64,000 nt of DNA from Alkalibacillus aidingensis (GTDB lineage: Bacteria; Bacillota; Bacilli; Bacillales; Alkalibacillaceae): contig NZ_JABXWU010000001.1 of the NCBI RefSeq assembly GCF_014595945.1, forward strand, positions 558,001 to 622,000, written 5' to 3'. This document shows positions 60,444-64,000 of the stretch, in pieces; the first letter of the stretch is position 1, and each line of letters begins with the position of its first letter. A program made the position numbers and the translations under genes. The notes below the pieces were generated by a model. It ran no database searches, was not told the DNA's origin, and saw only the letters and a program-made list of their open reading frames with translations.

Positions 60444-60536
60444 CACAGGTAAAAATCCCTTTTTTAAATGTAAATTTTTTAAATGAATATAATATTTTAT
60501 TATTTTTAACATATTCTTCTACAAAATCATACATTA

Positions 60537-60543
60537 TTCGACA
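60537..60543 (-). promoter_or_regulatory. Distal 0A box upstream of spo0A
   Basis: A second perfect TGTCGAA on the minus strand, 148 bases before the spo0A start and just past the spoIVB terminator. Two 0A boxes in front of spo0A fit autoregulation. Confidence 0.55.
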
Positions 60544-60562
60544 TTAATGCTCGTGAATAGAA

Positions 60563-60609
60563 AGTAAAAAGCTGCCCCTAAAAGTCTGGTGACCTTTGAG
60601 ACAGCTTTC
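60563..60609 (-). terminator. Terminator after spoIVB
   Basis: A stem of AAAGCTGTCTC with GGGGCAGCTTT (imperfect) and a long loop, followed by TTTTTAC on the minus strand. The stem sequence resembles the nadA and sigF terminators. Confidence 0.75.
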
Positions 60610-60615
60610 CATTAA

Positions 60616-61692
60616 TTAACTTGCTTCCTTCTGTTCATCCTTAATTTCCAAACCAGCTTCATTTAACATCCATTCTATATGAACACCATAACCACTTGTA
60701 GGATCATTTAAGAACACATGAGTGACAGCTCCGACGATCTTATCGTCTTGAATGATTGGGCTACCACTCATCCCTTGTACAATTCCACCTGTTGCATCTA
60801 ATAAGTCTGGGTCTGTTATTTGAACGACCATTCCTTTTGTTTCTGGATGTTTCGATGGAACGCTACTGACAATTTCAACTTCAAATTCTTCAATCTTATT
60901 ATCCTCAACAACAGTTAAGATTTTTGCTTCTCCTTCTTTAACTTCGTGTGCTTGGGCTACGGGTAATGGATCAACATGATCTTCTAAAAATGGGCCTTCA
61001 TCTTCAAGCTTACCAAAAATTCCATAATCACTATTCTTTTGAATGGTCCCTAAGCTTTTATCTTCCATTGAGAAGCGTGCTCTTTTTTCACCAGGTGAAC
61101 CACTTTCACCTTTATTAATGGAAGTAATATTAGAAGGAACAATTTTTCCATTATAAATATCAATCGGGCGCTTTGTTTGGTGATCGGTAATCACATGTCC
61201 TAATGCACCATAGCGTTTTGATTTTGGATCATAAAAAGTCATCGTGCCAATACCTGCAGTAGCATCTCTTATAAATAAACCAAGGCGATATTCATCATCT
61301 TCATCAGAAACAGGAGTGATGGTTACAGGAAAAATGTGCTCCTGTCGTTTAACTAATAATTCAATCGGGGTGTCATCATCCTTATACTTCTGGATCAGGT
61401 GAGTAAATGTTTGCATGTCCTCAATTTTTTGTTGGTTGACCTGCAAAATAATATCACCAATTTCGATACCTGTTTCTTCAGCTGGTGATATTTTTCCATC
61501 ATCGGTTTGTATGGGGCTAAAACCTACAACGACAACACCTGATGTGTGGAGTTTAACTCCTATGGAATGCCCACCAGGTATTATCTCTTCTACTTCATTA
61601 ATGGCATCGGCAGCAACATGATCAGACACTGTAAATGGCAGAACAAACGAAACAAGGAGAATTAAATGCAGAATTATACGTGAATGGTTCAT
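60616..61692 (-). CDS. spoIVB: SpoIVB peptidase (stage IV sporulation protein B)
   Basis: A forespore-secreted serine peptidase (family S55) that cleaves SpoIVFA and so triggers sigma-K processing in the mother cell. An N-terminal membrane anchor or signal (about residues 5-25) is followed by a PDZ domain (about 55-150; GIEIGDIILQVNQQKI). The peptidase domain carries catalytic His in GALGHVITD near residue 184 and Ser in VQGMSGSPII near 310. The ATG at 61692 has GAGGAG ten bases upstream; an in-frame ATG at 61710 overlaps that site. Confidence 0.95.
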   Translation of the reverse strand: MNHSRIILHLILLVSFVLPFTVSDHVAADAINEVEEIIPGGHSIGVKLHTSGVVVVGFSPIQTDDGKISPAEETGIEIGDIILQVNQQKIEDMQTFTHLIQKYKDDDTPIELLVKRQEHIFPVTITPVSDEDDEYRLGLFIRDATAGIGTMTFYDPKSKRYGALGHVITDHQTKRPIDIYNGKIVPSNITSINKGESGSPGEKRARFSMEDKSLGTIQKNSDYGIFGKLEDEGPFLEDHVDPLPVAQAHEVKEGEAKILTVVEDNKIEEFEVEIVSSVPSKHPETKGMVVQITDPDLLDATGGIVQGMSGSPIIQDDKIVGAVTHVFLNDPTSGYGVHIEWMLNEAGLEIKDEQKEAS

Positions 61693-61834
61693 TAAATTGA
61701 CACTCCTCATTTCTTCTAATTGAAGCCTTAACGTTAATTTGAACTTTTTCTGGTCATTTTAAACGATAAAACTAAATGTAAATCAGTTTATCATTTCCTA
61801 CAATGCATTTTGTTTTTCTGTATAAACCAATTAA

Positions 61835-61883
61835 TAAAAAAAGCCAAACTCACCTATACTAACTTTAGGTGGTTTGGCTTTTA
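61835..61883 (-). terminator. Terminator after recN
   Basis: A stem of about 15 bp (AAAGCCAAACCACCTA with TAGGTGAGTTTGGCTTT, one bulge) that begins within the last codons of recN, followed by seven T on the minus strand. Confidence 0.9.
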
Positions 61884-63592
61884 AGTTCTTGAGCTTGTTG
61901 AATTAATTCTTGGGCATGTTTCTTAGTAGTGTCTGTTAAATCATGCCCTGAGATCATTCGACCAATTTCATTAATGGATTCATCATCTTTAAGTGGCTGT
62001 ACATGAGTCTTAGTAACACTGTTGTTAATTACTTGTTTTTCGATTAAGTAGTGATGGTCTGCGATCGCAGCTACTTGTGGTAAATGGGTTATACAAAGAA
62101 CTTGAGAATCAATTGATATTTGATGGATTTTTTTAGCAATAGACTGAGCAACCCGTCCACTTACGCCAGTATCTACCTCATCAAATATGACACTCGTCAT
62201 CCCTTGATGCTGTGAAAAGATACTCTTCATTGCAAGCATGATGCGTGATATTTCACCACCAGAGGCAACTTTATGTAAAGGTTTAAGTGGTTCTCCAGGA
62301 TTTGTTGTTATTAAAAATTGAATGTGATCGAGACCTTGTCTTATTAATTTAATACTTTTGTCTTTCCATAAGATATTACCTGGTAACGTTGTAAACTCTG
62401 TGTCAAATTCAGCCTTTTCAAGGTAGAGCTCCTTAAGTTCTTTTTGAATGGCGTCTTTTAACTGTACGGCAACTTCTTTTCTTAACTTATGCAAATGTTC
62501 AGCTTCCATTAGTGCATCTTTAGTTATTTCTTCAATTTCATTTTCCAGTGACTGAAGGTGACTATCTTTGTTCTCCAGTTGCTCCAATTCTTCTTCCATT
62601 TCTGCCATTAAAATTAACAGCTCATCCACTTCTTTTCCATATTTACGTTTCAACCGATTAATTTCGAACAAGCGCGACTCTATTTCTTCTAAACGATTCG
62701 GTTGAAATTCAAGACCTTCTAATCGATTACTGATCTGAAAAGAAAGATCCTCGAGTTGATAAAAATTGGACTTTAGTTGCTGAGATAATTCTTCAAAGTG
62801 AGAATCAACATCCTCAAGCTGTTCTAAGGAGATCATGGCATGACTTAAGAAATCTAAAGCACGTTCTTCTCCGGAAAGAGAATTATAAGCCGTTTGTAAA
62901 CCTTCATAAATACGCTCGTAATTCATCAACTGCTTTCGCTCATCTTCTAGTTGCACATCTTCTCCTGGTTCCAATTGGGCTTCAGTTAATTCATTATATT
63001 GAAATTTAAGTAAGTCAATTCGCTGGGCGATTTCTTGTTCATCATGTGAGAGCTTTTGAAGGCGACTATTCAATGACTGAAGTTGTTCAAAGAGCTCATA
63101 ATAATGTAACTTTGACTCCTTTAGCTTTTCTTCGAAAAATTGATCTAGCAGTTGTATATGTCGATCAGGATTCATTAACGATTGGGTCTCATGTTGGCTA
63201 TGAATATCAATTAATTGTGATCCGATTTCCTTTAGAATTGCTAACGTAACTAATTTTCCGTTAATACGGCAAATACTTTTGCCTTTAGAAGTAATAAACC
63301 TCTCAATTACAATACTTCCTTCTTCATCTTTTGGAACGTCGAATTGGTCCATTGTCTGATAAACATGGTGATCAGGGTTATCGATGAAGAATAAACCCTC
63401 TATTGATGCTTTATCTGCTTCGTGTCTTACAAATTCAACCGACGCTCTTGCACCAGCCAATAATTGTATAGCATCAATAATGATCGATTTACCCGCTCCT
63501 GTTTCCCCAGTTAATACCGTTAACCCATCATTAAAACTTAAATTCACTTCGTCAATAATAGCAAAATTTTTTATCGAAATTTGTGCTAACAC
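61865..63592 (-). CDS. recN: DNA repair protein RecN
   Basis: An SMC-like ATPase that gathers DNA ends during double-strand break repair. The 575-residue protein has Walker A in TGETGAGKSIII near residue 33, a long coiled coil (about 150-380), the ABC signature VASGGEISRIMLAM near 455 and Walker B VIFDEVDTGVSG near 480. The GTG at 63592 follows AGGTGG by six bases and aligns with the start of other RecN proteins. It follows argR by 18 bases, as in B. subtilis. Confidence 0.96.
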   Translation of the reverse strand: MLAQISIKNFAIIDEVNLSFNDGLTVLTGETGAGKSIIIDAIQLLAGARASVEFVRHEADKASIEGLFFIDNPDHHVYQTMDQFDVPKDEEGSIVIERFITSKGKSICRINGKLVTLAILKEIGSQLIDIHSQHETQSLMNPDRHIQLLDQFFEEKLKESKLHYYELFEQLQSLNSRLQKLSHDEQEIAQRIDLLKFQYNELTEAQLEPGEDVQLEDERKQLMNYERIYEGLQTAYNSLSGEERALDFLSHAMISLEQLEDVDSHFEELSQQLKSNFYQLEDLSFQISNRLEGLEFQPNRLEEIESRLFEINRLKRKYGKEVDELLILMAEMEEELEQLENKDSHLQSLENEIEEITKDALMEAEHLHKLRKEVAVQLKDAIQKELKELYLEKAEFDTEFTTLPGNILWKDKSIKLIRQGLDHIQFLITTNPGEPLKPLHKVASGGEISRIMLAMKSIFSQHQGMTSVIFDEVDTGVSGRVAQSIAKKIHQISIDSQVLCITHLPQVAAIADHHYLIEKQVINNSVTKTHVQPLKDDESINEIGRMISGHDLTDTTKKHAQELIQQAQELKSQTT

Positions 63593-63610
63593 GAATAGCC
63601 ACCTCAAATT

Positions 63611-64000
63611 CTAGAGCATTTTCATAAACTCATCATATATCTGTTGGCTTTGATCTGGAGTTCGACAAATAATTAAGCACGTGTCATCTCCACAAATACT
63701 ACCCATAATGTGTTCCCAATCAAGCTGGTCAACAAGTACTCCAACAGCCTGTGCATTTCCAGGAACTGTTTTTAGCACGATAAAATGGTCTGCACGATCT
63801 AAAGAAACAAAGCTTTCAATTAAAGTTCTTTGAAGTTTTTCAGTTGGATTAACTTTTGTATCTCCAGGCAGGCTGTATTTGTATCCACCATTATTAGTTG
63901 GCACTTTAACTAACTGTAGCTCTTTGATGTCACGTGAAATTGTTGCTTGGGTAACATCATAACCAAGCTCATGGAACTTTCTAACAAGCTCATCCTGTGT
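63611..64000 (-). CDS. argR: Arginine repressor ArgR/AhrC, N-terminus outside window
   Basis: Arginine-dependent regulator that represses arginine synthesis and activates its breakdown. The visible 129 residues lack only the first ~20. The winged helix carries [20 protein letters not shown], and the oligomerisation/arginine-binding domain reads [20 protein letters not shown] and [15 protein letters not shown] (Asp pair for arginine). The end and the 18-base link to recN are intact. The start lies beyond the right edge. Confidence 0.95.
   Translation of the reverse strand, partial: TQDELVRKFHELGYDVTQATISRDIKELQLVKVPTNNGGYKYSLPGDTKVNPTEKLQRTLIESFVSLDRADHFIVLKTVPGNAQAVGVLVDQLDWEHIMGSICGDDTCLIICRTPDQSQQIYDEFMKML

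Noticed and set aside
1-64000. tRNA, rRNA or intact insertion sequences
   Set aside because: None seen by reading both strands for tRNA arm patterns, rRNA landmarks or transposase motifs; a tRNAscan and IS search would be decisive.

Overview
This window is a chromosomal segment of a low-GC, endospore-forming member of the Bacillaceae (Firmicutes). The evidence is the gene content (spo0A, spoIVB, spoIIAA-spoIIAB-sigF, dacF, spoVA, spoIIM, dacB), strong Shine-Dalgarno sequences, frequent GTG/TTG starts and a gene order that largely follows the Bacillus subtilis ahrC-recN-spoIVB-spo0A ... bkd ... yqj ... xerD-deoB-punA ... spoIIA ... spoVA-lysA-ppiB ... scpAB-ypuI-dacB interval. The species cannot be fixed; dispersed GC-richer intergenic repeats suggest one of the less studied, possibly halotolerant genera. 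Most genes lie on the minus strand. I found no rRNA, tRNA, CRISPR array, prophage or intact insertion sequence.

Region by region. 1-2.4 kb: dacB (cut by the window edge), ypuI and the condensin subunits scpB/scpA. 2.4-3.0 kb: a palindromic composite repeat in a 0.7-kb gap. 3.0-5.4 kb: ribT (without the riboflavin genes), ppiB, lysA. 5.6-10.0 kb: the spoVA dipicolinate-transport operon. 10.4-13.3 kb: sigF-spoIIAB-spoIIAA with a sigma-H-like promoter, then dacF. 13.3-17.7 kb: nucleoside salvage (pdp, punA, deoB) and xerD. 17.8-20.8 kb: fur with a PerR-like box, spoIIM, an endonuclease Q homologue and nudF. 20.9-30.2 kb: an aldo/keto reductase, three unrecognised small proteins, a metallo-beta-lactamase-fold hydrolase behind a FadR-like operator, a RocB-like M20 protein, glycerophosphodiesterase, NamA, RNase Z and an aldehyde dehydrogenase. 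30.3-37.1 kb: DinB, an M20 peptidase, the methylmalonyl-CoA module and a tiny Prli42-like membrane protein. 37.3-42.6 kb: divergent NAD biosynthesis genes (nifS-niaR and nadB-nadC-nadA) around a NiaR operator. 42.7-54.9 kb: yqjA, brxB, the branched-chain keto acid operon with its regulator bkdR, and yqzF. 55-64 kb: an atypical ureohydrolase, PutP with a 39-residue companion, aspartate kinase, spo0A, spoIVB, recN and argR (cut by the edge).

Two themes connect the genes. One is sporulation and germination, with candidate sigma-E, F, H and K promoters and Spo0A boxes at plausible places. The other is branched-chain amino acid breakdown: leucine dehydrogenase and the Bkd complex produce acyl-CoAs, Ptb and Buk recover them as acids and ATP, and the methylmalonyl-CoA module can take propionyl-CoA towards succinyl-CoA. 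The most unusual observations are a BkdR that has lost the GAFTGA loop used to contact sigma-54, a ureohydrolase with a cysteine in place of a metal-binding aspartate, a cluster of unrecognised small proteins that may be sporulation-controlled, and several short genes or tiny reading frames close to sporulation or transport genes.
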